A DNA stretch of 64,000 bases from NCBI RefSeq assembly GCF_028372415.1, contig NC_092872.1:10298001-10362000 (forward strand), written 5' to 3'. The notes below the pieces were generated by a model that was given only the letters and a program-made list of their open reading frames with translations, made no database searches and was not told the origin of the DNA. The stretch comes from Notamacropus eugenii. Lineage: Eukaryota > Chordata > Mammalia > Diprotodontia > Macropodidae. This document shows positions 42,901 through 52,639 of this stretch, one piece after another. How positions within the stretch are numbered: the stretch's first letter is position 1; every line of letters starts with the position of its first letter. Position numbers and translations under genes: made by a program.

Positions 42901-43515
42901 AGTAGGCAATTTTTCACTTGACAAAAGGATTCTTTGTGTTAAAGAACGTTCAGAGTGCTTTCCTTCTAGGACTGAACTTCCCAGAGAAATGCAAAGCAAA
43001 ATTTGATTTACAGCACACAGTCCTCCTCTGTGGCTCAGAGGTGACCCTGGATTCTGCAAGACTCTGCCAGCAGAGCACAATTTGGAAAGACTTCAAGTAT
43101 AGACCTGGAGGTGGATTGGGTGTCAACAGACACCCAAGGACTAGCCTAGCTAAGTGCAGAGAGGCTCACCCCCAGAAGAACTGGCTGCCAGGGAATGAAT
43201 TTTTTTTGGCCACAGCAACTCTTAAAGAACATCCACTATAGTCCAGAGGGGAGTGTGATCTATGTTGGTGGAGGGCCCACCCACACAGATGAAATCATAC
43301 ATCTGTCCAAGTCTAGAAGGACAGGCAACTTTTTCAGAAACACACAGATTCTGTAAAGAAAGGGACATCTGGACGGCTCCAGACTGAGTAAGAACACAGA
43401 TCCAGGTACGAACAGAGGAATGTCAAGATGCCTGTTGTAATCCATTCCCTGTACACCCAGGAGGTGCAGGCTCTCTGAGAACTGATAAATAGGAGAGTGG
43501 TAAAAAAGGAAGAAA
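42900..43515. other. Single-copy-looking stretch
   Basis: No repeat recognised over about 600 bp. A 107-codon ORF on each strand lacks features. A possible conserved element, about 4.3 kb before the exon. Confidence 0.3.
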
Positions 43516-43519
43516 GAAG

Positions 43520-43850
43520 GTCGAATTACTCGCTGTGGGACCTTAGTCAAAGCACTTTCCCCTTTGAGTCTTGGTTGCCTCATGTGTAAAATGAGGGAGA
43601 CTGACCAGTTCTAAGGTTCTTTAACACTCCAGATCCTTTGATTCTTCAGAAGGCTTCCCCTGATTATTCTAGATTCTGTATGCTATCTCCTTCAGAGCTC
43701 ATGGCATCCTGATTGCAAAGGCTCAGTGAGGCCACAGAAAGAAATAGTCCAAATCCCTCATTGTAAACACGAGTTAAAATTGAGATTGACTGCACCGTGA
43801 TTTGTCCAAGTTCACCTAGCTAACAAGTAATCAAGTGGGGCTTAAAATGC
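43520..43850. repeat. MIR SINE sense, then MIR antisense
   Basis: Sense 43520-43640: 'tgggaccttagtcaaagc', 'ttgcctcatgtgtaaaatg'. Antisense 43730-43850: 'aaatccctcattgtaaac', 'gatttgtccaagttcacc'. Confidence 0.6.
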
Positions 43851-43879
43851 ACATCTTTCCTATTTTTATTCTACAGAGT

Positions 43880-44040
43880 TTCCTTTGCTCATATTTGTTT
43901 GCATTTTGTCTCCCCCCGCCCTTAGATTATAAGCTTCTTGAGGGAAGGGGCTGTCTTTTGTCTCTTTTTGCATACTCAGGGTTTACTCAGCACAGTGGCT
44001 AGCATATAGTAGGTACTTGATAAATGTTGAGATTGATTTA
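43880..44040 (+). repeat. L2/MIR 3' end, sense
   Basis: 'tagattataagcttcttgag', 'ggaaggggctgtcttttg', 'gcacagtggctagcatatag', 'ttgataaatgttgagattg' is the common therian 3' end. Confidence 0.7.
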
Positions 44041-44041
44041 T

Positions 44042-44300
44042 GGTTTGTTGTTGTTTCAGTCATGTCCAACTCTTCGTGACTCTATTAGGGTTTTTTTTGG
44101 CAAAGATACTAGAGCAGTTCGCCATTCCTTCTCCAGCTCATTTTACAGATGGGGAAACTGAGGCAAACAGGGTGAAGGGACTTGCCCAGGCTCACCCAGC
44201 TAGTAAGTGTCTGAGGCCATATTTGAACTCAGGAAGATGAATCTTTCTGACTTCAGGCCTGGTGCCCTATCCACTGTGCCACGTACCTGCCCTCAAGGAT
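44042..44300 (-). repeat. Marsupial MAR1-like SINE, antisense, full
   Basis: 'cagtcatgtccaactcttcg', 'ggcaaagatactagagcag', 'cattttacagatggggaaac', 'cttgcccaggctcaccc', 'tatccactgtgccacgtacc'. Confidence 0.88.
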
Positions 44301-44429
44301 GGAAAGAAGGTGCATTTTCTCAACTCTCCTCCAGGGTGCCAAGTTGGAGAGTCCAGGCCTTCTGATTAAAAGTCTCTTGAAATAGCACTTTCAGGGATGC
44401 TAACAATATCTCTCAATTTCATTGCTCTT

Positions 44430-45120
44430 CAAGATTTAAAATATGCTCTACTGACAACACTAACCAGGAGAGAGCAGTAGAAAAAGAAAAAAAAAACTGA
44501 AAAAGAGACTGAAATTCAGAGAGGAAAGAGACTTTCTGAGTGTTCCTAAGTGTCCAAATTATGACTGCCTCCATTCCTTCAGCCTAATTTTCTCCATATT
44601 AGACTTTTCATCAAATCAATCTTCAAAGCCATGCAGGGCAGAGATTATTTCTAAGAATTCCAACTCGCTCAGCAAATTTAATTGAGCCAAGTTAGGTATC
44701 CTTTTGGAAGGTGGGAGAGGGTAAATGATCCTGGGCCCGAGGAAAAAGGGGAGGGGTAAGAAGGAGGGTACCCCCAGAGCAGGAAATAGGAATGTAGTTA
44801 TGCTGCTGGCTATGGCACTTTTCAGACTTCATGATTGACAGTCAGGATTTTGGACCCCTGACCCACGCTTGCCCAAGAGAAGAAGAAAGAGTTTCAGACA
44901 TATTGACCTCAGGAAATCCCTGGTCCAAGGAGGGAAACATGGCCCCTGCCTTCAAGGAGTGACCCATCTGAAGAACCTAATCCCTGACTCTCAGGAAACT
45001 CCTAGTCCTTGGAAGAGCCACAATTCCTAGGAACCTAGGTCTCCTAATTACTAGGCTGGAACTTTTTCTGCTCCCCGAGGTTGGACTCTGGGATGTTTAA
45101 AGCGAAGGAAGATTTGAGGG
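44430..45120. other. Single-copy stretch, candidate WNT9A upstream element
   Basis: No repeat recognised. The core near 44600-44700 ('catcaaatcaatcttcaaag', 'gcagagattatttctaag', 'aaatttaattgagccaag') has a homeobox/TCF flavour: TTCAAAG is the reverse of CTTTGAA. It lies about 3 kb upstream of the exon. Function is inference. Confidence 0.35.
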
Positions 45121-45124
45121 GGGC

Positions 45125-45400
45125 AGCCCTCAGAAGCAAAGGGACATCATGAAAACACTAGGTAATTCTATAGGGTATTCACAGAGCTGTAACTTGAAAT
45201 TTTTGCACCCAGGCCAAGCAACATAAAACTCACTTGAGCATGTAACTAGTTGCTTCCTATTTTAACTGAGTATTTTTTGTTAACAAAGTGCTAAACTCAT
45301 TTGTTTCTAAGCAACTGAAAGACTGTAAGTTTTATTAGCACCCTCTAAATTTCAGCAACCCAGGAGAAATCTCCTGTTGCCATACCTTGGGTACAATCCT
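45125..45400. repeat. Possible ancient repeat
   Basis: Text such as 'tttgcacccaggccaagcaa', 'gcatgtaactagttgcttcc' and 'accctctaaatttcagcaac' has the feel of a very old therian repeat, and its end is faintly shared with 39855-39885. Not named. Confidence 0.35.
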
Positions 45401-45599
45401 AGGAGGAGGTTAGGAACAGGAGATCTCGAAAGAAGTGTATGTATGTGGGTGTGTGAAAGCAGTTGACAAAGTACAAACTGTGCCAGCATCACAGTTTTCC
45501 TGAACACCATCACTGCTCAATGAACCCAACGGGTGTGGAGATACGTATCAGTAATGTCAATGAATAACTTCCATTTCTATAGCTTTAAGGTTTGCAAAA

Positions 45600-45845
45600 G
45601 GGCAGGTAGGTGGCAGTAAATAAGAATCAGGAAAACTCATTTTTATGAGTTCAAATCTGGCCTCAGACGCTAGCTGTGTGACCCTACACAAGTCACTTAA
45701 CTGTCTCCTCATCTGCCCCAGTTTCATCATCTGTACAATGAGCTGGAAAAGGTAATGGTAAATGTCTCCAGTATGTTTGCCAAGAAAATCCCAAAATGGG
45801 GTCAAGAAGAGTCCGACTTGACTGATAAGTCAATAGAGAAGGTCT
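45600..45845 (+). repeat. Marsupial MAR1-like SINE, sense, full
   Basis: 'gggcaggtaggtggcagtaa', 'ctagctgtgtgaccctac', 'aatgagctggaaaaggtaat', 'tccagtatgtttgccaag', 'agtccgacttgactga'. Confidence 0.88.
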
Positions 45846-46099
45846 GCAGAGTTTTTCTCATGACTGTTAAAGTAGGTATACAAGTATTTCTATCTTCATT
45901 TTATAAGATGAGGAAAATAGAGCCAGAGAAAGAAAGTGCCTTGTTCAAAGGACAGAATAGAGATTGCCGGGTCCTATAGCACTCTGACGATACCACTCTG
46001 CCTCACTTACAGTTTCTCTTGCCTTCTCCCTCTTAAAGACACATTCTATACATCAAGAATGATCCCAGGACTGGGAGGTTCTGCTCTAGCTTTTTGCCA

Positions 46100-46400
46100 C
46101 TAACTTACTGTGTGACCTTTCTTTGAGTCAGGCTTCTCATCTGTAAAGTAGGCATACTAAGACTGTGTCCTTCCTGCCTCATGGTTATAGTATGAAATCC
46201 AAGAGGTAAAAAAAAATTGTACTTTGGTGTAGTGGAAAGTGTGAGGGATCAGAAGACCTGGGTTTTAGTTCCAGATTCCTATTCAGTGACTGTGTAAGTC
46301 ATTTTTCCTTTTAAGTTCTCAGTTTCTCCATCTGTAATTTGAGGGGGGTTCAAGCAGGTCTCTTCCAAACTTAATATATTATGATAAAAATTATTCCACT
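46100..46400 (+). repeat. Two MIR SINEs, sense
   Basis: First: 'ttactgtgtgacctttctt', 'ggcttctcatctgtaaag'. Second (46225-46400): 'gatcagaagacctgggtttt', 'ctcagtttctccatctgtaa', 'ggtctcttccaaacttaata'. They mark the left edge of the CpG island. Confidence 0.75.
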
Positions 46401-47133
46401 GGAGCGGGGGATACAATCGCCTGTTAGACTTTACATCCGTTGCAAGAGACAACTGGAAGAGGGCGAGGTGGAAAAGCAGTCACCAAGTTAGAGGATGCTG
46501 GAAGAAGATGCCAATGAGAGCTGGAAGAACCCCGGAAGATCAACGATTATTGATCAGCGATTATCCAGTTCCTTCATTTTGCAAAAGAGGAACCAGGTTC
46601 TGGGGTGGGGGAGGCGGGCAAGGTCTACCCCAAGGTCGTGCCAGCGTCCCTCGAATCCAGGCCTCCTGCCTCTTCCAGGCTCGCAGCGTGCCGCCCTTTT
46701 CTGTCCAAGTCAGCGCTCCGGGAGCGCAGGGTCACGGCAGACACCGGGACACAGCAGCCTTGGCTCTGCCAGGGGGTACCCTCCTTACCCCTCCCCTTTT
46801 TCCTCGGGCCCAAGGGAAGGCGGGAGCCCCAGGCTTCTCCTCCTCCTCCCGTTGCCCAGCTGGGCTCTCCCCAGGCCATGCCCTTGCCTTGGTGACGCCC
46901 GTCAGGGGTTCTGATTTCACACCCTCAGCCCCTCCTCTCCCGGGCCCCTCCCCAGTGGTAGGCGGAGCTCCCAAGCCGCCCCCCACCCCATCCGCGCCAC
47001 TCCGGGAGCCCAGAGCCCTTGAAGGGCGGGGCCTGACTCCCAGCCACACCCCCCTCAGGGCCACATTCCATGCCTCCCTCCCACCGGTTCGCTGAGGAGG
47101 GGCTGGCTGGCCAGCTCCGTCTCTGGCTACGCC

Positions 47134-47498
47134 CTCTCCCAGCTGGTCGGGAGTCCTAGGCTGGGGAGCAGCCCCCGGGCTGGCCGAGCTGGCATCCCGC
47201 CTCTCTGCTTTGCCCAGGCCCTCCAGGCTTCGCCTCTTCCCCTCCTCTGCCCTTCCGTCCACTCGATGGCCTCCCCCCGGAGCAGCGGCCCGCCTCGGGG
47301 CTCTCCAGTGGGGGTTCGGGCGGGGAAGGCGGGGTGGAAAGGCGCCGGGCAGAGGGAGGGGCGGGGGTGGGCAGAGGCAGGCGGAGCCTGGAACCCCGGG
47401 CCGCGCCTCCTCCCAGCTGGTCCGCGGTCCCCGGGCCGGGCGCAGCCCCTGGGCCGGGCCAGGCGGCGCCCCGCCTCTCCCCCGGCCTCGGCCCCTCC
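47134..47498. repeat. Diverged direct repeat of about 90 bp in the WNT9A promoter
   Basis: 47134-47224 and 47407-47498 share order and spacing: 'tcccagctggtc', 'gcagccccyggg', 'ccccgcctctc' (ATCCCGCCTCTC in the first), and 'ggcccctcc'-like ends. Both start next to a CAGCTG E-box. The right copy ends about 40 bp before the TATA box. Because the sequence is GC-rich, some of the match may be chance. Confidence 0.5.
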
Positions 47499-47539
47499 CG
47501 GCTGGCTGGCTCCCCCGCTCCCCCGGCGCTCGCGGGCGC

Positions 47540-47546
47540 TATAAGA
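47540..47546 (+). promoter_or_regulatory. WNT9A: TATA-like box of WNT9A
   Basis: 'ctataagaag' in GC-rich surroundings, 87 bp before the ATG. It predicts a transcription start near 47568-47576. Confidence 0.7.
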
Positions 47547-47569
47547 AGGCGGCCCCGAGCCGGGCGAGC

Positions 47570-47626
47570 TCTCACCGAGACCTGCGGGGGGAGCGAGATG
47601 GTCAGCCCCCGAGCCGCAGCCGCAAG
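47570..47626 (+). other. WNT9A: Predicted WNT9A 5' UTR
   Basis: Start position inferred from the TATA-like box; about 55 nt to the ATG. It contains one upstream ATG at 47598. Confidence 0.5.
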
Positions 47627-47681
47627 ATGCTGGCTGGACAAGTCCTGGTGGGCTGGCTCTCTTCCTCCTCCTTCGCGCTGA
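47598..47681 (+). other. Upstream ORF (27 codons) overlapping the WNT9A start
   Basis: ATG in a strong context (G at -3, G at +4), out of frame with WNT9A, reading 'MVSPRAAAARCWLDK...PPPSR' and stopping 52 nt past the WNT9A ATG. An overlapping uORF in better context than the main start would be expected to limit translation. It matters only if transcription starts upstream of 47598, as the TATA box implies. Confidence 0.6.
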
Positions 47682-47724
47682 TCGTGCTGCTCGGCTCCCT
47701 CCGCCCCTCGGCCGCCTACTTCGG
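47627..47724 (+). CDS. WNT9A: WNT9A exon 1 (signal peptide), partial gene
   Basis: WNT9A is a secreted, lipid-modified Wnt ligand that signals through Frizzled receptors, with known roles in joint, liver and blood-stem-cell development. This exon encodes 32 residues plus two bases: 'MLAGQVLVGWLSS', a hydrophobic core 'FALIVLLGSL', then 'RPSAAYF' and the first two bases of Gly. Mammalian WNT9A begins very similarly, ending LRPSAAYFG; here the signal peptide is one residue longer and has a Ser4 run. Likely cleavage is after SAA. The start is fixed by the match to the WNT9A N-terminus and by A at -3; an in-frame open stretch back to 47210 includes the TATA box and is not coding. The rest (Wnt core, cysteines, palmitoylation site) lies in exons beyond the window. 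Confidence 0.93.
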
Positions 47725-47730
47725 GTAGGT
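47725..47730 (+). other. WNT9A: WNT9A exon 1 splice donor
   Basis: 'gg|gtaggt' after TTC-GG, leaving a phase 2 exon end. This agrees with the YFG Gly codon being split in WNT9A. Confidence 0.85.
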
Positions 47731-48399
47731 GCCGCTCGGGGCTCCGGCCCCTTCTCCACACCGGCCCCCAGCTCCCCGCCCCCAGCGCCCGCCGGCCCGC
47801 CTGGGAGCGAGCGCCCGAGCAGCCTCGGCCGGCCCGGACCCCTTCTCTCTCCTTCTGTCCCCTCTCCCTTCACCTTCTCCCCCGCCAGCTCCCGCGCCTG
47901 CCCTCCGCCGCTGGGACTTGTCATCGGCTTCTTTTTGCGCCCCCTCCACCCCCAACCCTCCTTGCCCTAGTCCCTGGTTCGAGGCACGGAATGGTGCCCG
48001 GACGGGTTGGCTAGCCCGTCTTCTACTCTCGTCCCCGGAGACTACAGATCAGGGCCGGTGGTCTTTCCTCTCCGACTCCAGCCCACGTCCCGGTGAACCA
48101 GGGGCGCACCGGCCGTGGACTGGGGAGGCAGGGTAGGAGAGCTGAGCGTCCTCCGTCTGGGCGCTGGTCCTGCAGCTGCCCTGCAGGCAAATCCTTGTCC
48201 GCCCCACTTGCCCCGGGCGAGGAGAGACCGGTGGGCTTCCGAGCCGAGGTGGGACAGGCAGCCCAACCCAGGTGAAACAGCCTCCTCCCACTCTCCCCCC
48301 AATGCAAACACCCCCAAACGTGGGAAAGAAGGCTTGAGACGAACTATGCTAAGGCTGAGAACTTGGAAAGTGCGAGGGGAGAAGTGAAATGGGCTAGAC

Positions 48400-49400
48400 T
48401 GTGCAGGTCTGGAAACCATAAGTTTTTGTTATTATTTAGTTTACACTTTCTTTCTGGTGACTTGGAAACTATCGTGTGTGTGTGTCTGTCTTTCTTTCTG
48501 GCTTTCATAACTGGAAGCAAACTCTCTCTCCCAGAGCTATATTAATAGTTAATCATCGGCAGCAGGTTGTGTTGCCTGGAGCGGTTTGTTTGTTGAGCGC
48601 TTTTGTCACAGTGCGTGTATTTGTGTGTCCTTGTATCTGTGCCTCCTACTTGTCAGAGGATGGATTTCATTGTGCGTGTGTGTGCGTGTGTGTGTGTGCG
48701 CTGTGTGTTTTTTTTTTTCTCAGGGACAGTAACGGGCAAATGAAGAGGGGGGAGGTTACCATTCTCCTCAGTCTTTTGCAAGGCTCCGGGATGCCAGCCG
48801 CTCTCCCCGGCGCTGGCCTCCCTGGGGTCCTTGGCCTTAGCGTCCCTTGGGATCCTGAGTGCTACCCGGCCTCTTGGGGCGCAGTGGTTCGGGAGGGCAG
48901 GGGGCAGCAGGACGGGGAGAGGCCAGTCCAGCGCGATCCCCACTTTCCCGGAGCGATCTGGCCCCTGTTGGACCCGGGTTCGCTGGCTCGTAGGTGTGGT
49001 TTGTTCTGCGTATGCTATAGACAGTGAGCGGAGAAAGCTCGGGGGATGGACGGGAACTCTCTTCTGTTTGACTTTTTCCAAGCAGCCGCAGACTCCCCTC
49101 CCCCCCGCCCCCAAGTTAATAAAAAAAAAAAAAAGACGTACAAAATCCAGATGTTCTTTGTACTGTGCCCCAAAGGAAAAAAAAATAACTCCAAGCTCGA
49201 AGAATTTGTTTTTTCTTGCCTCCCCCCCTTCAATCCCCAGGGAGGGTGTCTGTCAGATTTATCATTGATATTACACACTTCATAACCAAATAGTTCTGCC
49301 ATTCCATTTCCAATAGATTTCATTTCCCACCTAGATTAAAAAAAAAAACCTATTTGAAATTTTTTGGCTTAATCCCTCCATTCTCATTTAGCTGTGTCCC
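48400..49400. other. Single-copy 5' part of intron 1
   Basis: Little repeat content except a TG/GCG-rich patch at 48670-48700 and short A and C runs near 49110-49130. 'atattaatagttaatcatc' (48539) and 'agatttatcattgatattac' (49255) are AT-rich, homeobox-like patches in otherwise GC-rich DNA. Possible intronic enhancer; unproven. Confidence 0.3.
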
Positions 49401-49409
49401 ACGGCAAGT

Positions 49410-50060
49410 CACAGCCACCCCTCCCCCGGCCTCAGTTTCCCAGTCTGTAAAGGGGGGACAATGTAATCTTTGCACATACCTGCCCTGTAGGGTTGTGGTG
49501 AGCTAAGGGTTGGAGAAACTGGAGATAATTATGTTGATAATTGGAATCCGCCTCCGGACACCTCCCCCCCCAACCCCCAACCACGCCCTGGGGATGATTC
49601 TTTATTCTGGTCACTTTGCGCTGGCTGGGGGCTCCACGACCTGTTATGCCCTGCCCAAGCCAATCTTCGTCCCCAAAATTCCCAGACTGTCCGCTGGGAA
49701 GGACCTTAAGGACCCTGATGGGGAAACTTAAGATTCAGAAAGGGGAAAGGACTCGCCCAAGGTTATGTAGCAAGAGAATGGTAGAGCCAAGACTGGAACA
49801 TTGTCTCCAGGGGACTTTCCCGGACCTCAGAGAATCTTAGAATGGGGTAAAGTTGAACCCCTGAGGGGCTCCTTTCTCCCAACCCCCTCCACCCTTTTTC
49901 CAAATGAGAAAACTGAGGCTCATCTAGATTAAGTGACTTGCCCAAGGTCACTCACTGCAACTAAATGTCTAGCTTTAGTTTCTGACTCGGTACTGGCGTT
50001 GGAAAGGGAATTCAAACTCAGGTCTCCTGCCTCCCAGTCTGACTTGTTACCCTACACCAG
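49410..50060. repeat. Three MIR SINE pieces
   Basis: Sense 49410-49520 ('ggcctcagtttcccagtctg', 'cctgtagggttgtggtgag'); antisense 49670-49850 ('ctcgcccaaggttatgtag'); antisense 49880-50060 ('tttccaaatgagaaaactga', 'gacttgcccaaggtcac'). Confidence 0.75.
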
Positions 50061-50595
50061 GCTGACTTACGCTTCAGGGCTGGGCAGGGCAGTTTTGCCA
50101 GCCCTGAGCTTCCTGTGGGGTGTTTACCGCTCTTTCCGCATCCCGGATCCCAGATGAATTCGTTTAAGGATTTCCACCAAAAAAGAAAAAAAAAAGAAAG
50201 AAAGAAAAAAGGGGGGAAAAAAAGGCAGCGTCTGTTCCCGCCGCCCGATTTCCCCTTCAACAGCAGTTTGCGGCCAGCGTGTGGTTTCAGAGTGTCTGTC
50301 TGTCTTCTCCTTTCCTCCTCTCGCTCCTTCTTCCTCTCCCCACCCTCCCTGGCTTCCCGGATTCCCCAAATAACTGCCTCACGCTTAGTTAGTCCTGAGC
50401 GGTGGGACCCCACCAGCTCCGCATATGTGCTGCCGAGGAAGGCTCCCGTCTCAGATTTCGGGGGCATCACCGCAGGTGTGGGAAAGTCTCTTCTTCGTGA
50501 GAGGAATCAGACCTTGTCATCACCTGTTAGCTCTCCAGTTTTAGCTGCTCTCCAAGGTGAGACGGGGGGAGGGGAGAAGTGTCAGGGCCAGTGTA
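50061..50595. other. Unassigned intronic stretch with A/G-rich tract
   Basis: An A-rich run at 50178-50226 and otherwise single-copy-looking DNA. ORFs of up to 195 codons have no family features. Confidence 0.3.
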
Positions 50596-50599
50596 AGGG

Positions 50600-50760
50600 T
50601 AGGGGTGGAAGGATTCTAGAGTCAGGACCCAGTGGCATTAGAATCCCACTACTGCCTATTGCTAGCGGTGTGACCTTGGGCAAGTCGTTTTCCCACCCCT
50701 AGACCTCATTTTCCTGAGTAAAATGAGGGAGTTCGGCTAGAATAGATTGTTTTAATTTTT
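50600..50760 (+). repeat. MIR SINE, sense
   Basis: 'agagtcaggacccagtggca', 'gtgaccttgggcaagtcg', 'cctcattttcctgagtaaaa'. Confidence 0.75.
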
Positions 50761-51135
50761 CTTTTCAGTTTGAGTCCAGATCGGGAGCCAGCTAGTGCAG
50801 AGGTTGCCGCCAGAGGGCTCTGCTTCCCTGCTAATCCTGGGGCTGGGCCTTGGGAGGCCCCGCTGAGGAGGCCTGCAGGTGTATCCTGTTCTCAAAGAAA
50901 ATAAAATATTTTCATGGGAAACTTTTTTCCCCTTCTCTTTTGTGTTTTTCTTTCTCCCTCCTTTTTCTATTCCTTTCTCCTCCCCTTTTTTCTTTGGGGC
51001 AATAACCATTCCTTATCCCGCCCCTCCCCCTTGTCCATTCCTCAATTCAATTTGATTGTACATCCATGTGGCCAGACCTAATTAAATAAGATTTTGGGGA
51101 AGTACTTCTAGCATCTGGGATACAAAAGAACCTTA
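50761..51135. other. Unassigned intronic stretch
   Basis: Pyrimidine-rich around 50930-51000; otherwise nothing recognised. Confidence 0.3.
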
Positions 51136-51139
51136 GGAT

Positions 51140-51270
51140 GTCAGAACTTGTAGAGGGGGAAATCTTAGAGGCTATCTAGTCCAAGTGCCACTTTTTACAG
51201 ATGGGGAAACTGAGATTTGGACTATCTGACCTCTGACATCCCTTCCCAACTCCAAATCTATGATTCAACC
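51140..51270 (-). repeat. MIR SINE, antisense
   Basis: 'ctatctagtccaagtgcc', 'actttttacagatggggaa'. The right end has a sense-like 'caactccaaatctatgattc'. Confidence 0.6.
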
Positions 51271-51479
51271 TGTCTTTTGTCTCCAGATGCAGTGCTTTTG
51301 ACAATCTTCTCTCTAGGATGACATTTCAGAGGCTGTTAGAAGACTAGTATTTACCATCTTTTCTTTTAACACCACGAGATCCTTTCCTAGCTTCTTGACT
51401 TAGGTGAGCTGATCTGGCTTTTTTGGCAATTGATTTATGACCAAAGGTTCCACTGAAGGGTGGTTTGGTAGAAGGATCC

Positions 51480-51640
51480 TGGCTTAGTAGTCTAGCTCTG
51501 GTTTTGAGTCTTGGCCACATACTACCCATGTGATTTTAGAAAAGGCACTTCTACATTCCCAATCTCACTTTCTCTACCTGTAAAATGAAGAGTTTAGACT
51601 AGTTGATTTCTGAGGCTATAATATTTTAGGAATCCAGATA
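51480..51640 (+). repeat. MIR SINE, sense
   Basis: 'gtctagctctggttttgag', 'tctacctgtaaaatgaagag', 'ctgaggctataatatttta'. Confidence 0.65.
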
Positions 51641-51939
51641 TTCACACCTGTTTTTGGAGGCAGAGATGTAGGCCTGTCCTTCACTAATCTCCAATTTCAT
51701 GGGGATTCAGGATGAGCTGGTGGAAGGTCTGGGGATGGGTAGGCAATATCAATGCTGTATGAGATCAAATGAGGGGGCCTCAAAAAACACCTAATCCAAA
51801 CTTTCCATAGATCCCTCCCATAATAAGAGAGTCATATAGCTTGGAGTAGTTAGGGATCACTTTGTGTGAAGGTGGCATTTGGAGTAGGCCTTGAGGGATG
51901 GAAATGCAGGGAAGGAGCTGGGAATTTCTTTAGTGGTAG

Positions 51940-52200
51940 AAATAGTATTCGGAGGTGGAGTCAGGGAGACTCATCTTCCTGAGCTCAGCTCTGGCCTTAG
52001 ACAATAGCTGTGACCCTTGCTAAATCATTTCACCCTGTTTGCCTCAGTTTCCTCATCTCTAAAATAAGCTGGAGAAGGAAATGGCAAACCATTCCGGTAT
52101 CTTTGCCAAGAAAATGCCAAATGAGTCATGAAGAATGGGATGAGATTGAAAAAAGCGTGAATGGAGGGCTGAGCCTGGCCAGTCCAGTGACAGTGAGATG
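51940..52200 (+). repeat. Marsupial MAR1-like SINE, sense
   Basis: 'gaggtggagtcagggagac', 'cctcagtttcctcatctcta', 'ggagaaggaaatggcaaacc', 'ggtatctttgccaagaaaat'. Confidence 0.85.
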
Positions 52201-52217
52201 ATCATCTCTCATTTCTA

Positions 52218-52306
52218 TAATACCCTTAAGTTTGTTTTTTTTTAAACGTATTAGTTTATTTTTAGTTTGCAACATTCATTTACATAAGTTTAATACTCTT
52301 AAGTTT
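52218..52306 (-). mobile_element. Very short (57-bp) L1 3'-end insertion with target duplication
   Basis: 'taatacccttaagttt' (52218-52233) and 'taatactcttaagttt' (52291-52306) form a 16-bp duplication with one mismatch. Between them lies a T-rich tail and 'agtttgcaacattcattt', the reverse of the L1/HAL1 3' end 'aatgaatgttg'. It is an extremely 5'-truncated retrotransposition. Confidence 0.8.
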
Positions 52307-52339
52307 TTAAAAAGATAGGTAATAAATGGAAAATTATTT

Positions 52340-52450
52340 CCTTTTTATACCAGGGAAACTGAGGCAGCGGAAGGATGATTTGGTCTTGGTTACAAAGTAA
52401 GTTTCAGATTTAGATTTGAGCTTGGGTCTCTGGTTGTCTCTTCCTGTCTT
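52340..52450 (-). repeat. MIR SINE, antisense
   Basis: 'ccagggaaactgaggcagcg', 'gatttagatttgagcttggg'. Confidence 0.6.
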
Positions 52451-52639
52451 CTTTCTGTTTTTACCACATGATATGTATCAGGGTCTCCAAAAACATAGGG
52501 ATTTCTCTGGCCTGCTGTTTATCTAGGGATAAAAAAAGTTTCTATCTTCCAGACCCCTTTTTCTTAAAGGAATAATTTGATATTTTTTGGAATCCCTCAT
52601 CTTGACCATTCAGTGTGAAAACAGCATGTATTTGTGCTA

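Larger units (their letters stand above)
46590..48330. promoter_or_regulatory. WNT9A: CpG island over the WNT9A promoter and exon 1
   Basis: GC- and CpG-dense sequence, in sharp contrast with CpG-poor flanks, spanning the TATA box, 5' UTR and first exon. Several Sp1-type GC boxes occur, for example 'gggcggggc' at 47024-47032 and 'gaggggcgggggtggg' near 47356. Long ORFs on both strands inside it (up to 265 codons) follow from the rarity of stop codons in GC-rich DNA. Such islands mark constitutive or developmental promoters; WNT9A is a developmental gene, so methylation or Polycomb control is plausible but not shown by sequence. Confidence 0.88.

Noticed and set aside
47210..47626. In-frame N-terminal extension of WNT9A (172-codon ORF)
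   Set aside because: It runs through the GC boxes and the TATA-like box; the WNT9A match begins exactly at 47627.
47127..47924. 265-codon minus-strand ORF and other long ORFs in the CpG island (46495-48419)
   Set aside because: GC-rich DNA has few stop codons. The translations are Pro/Arg/Gly/Ala-rich without domains, and they overlap the WNT9A exon or promoter.
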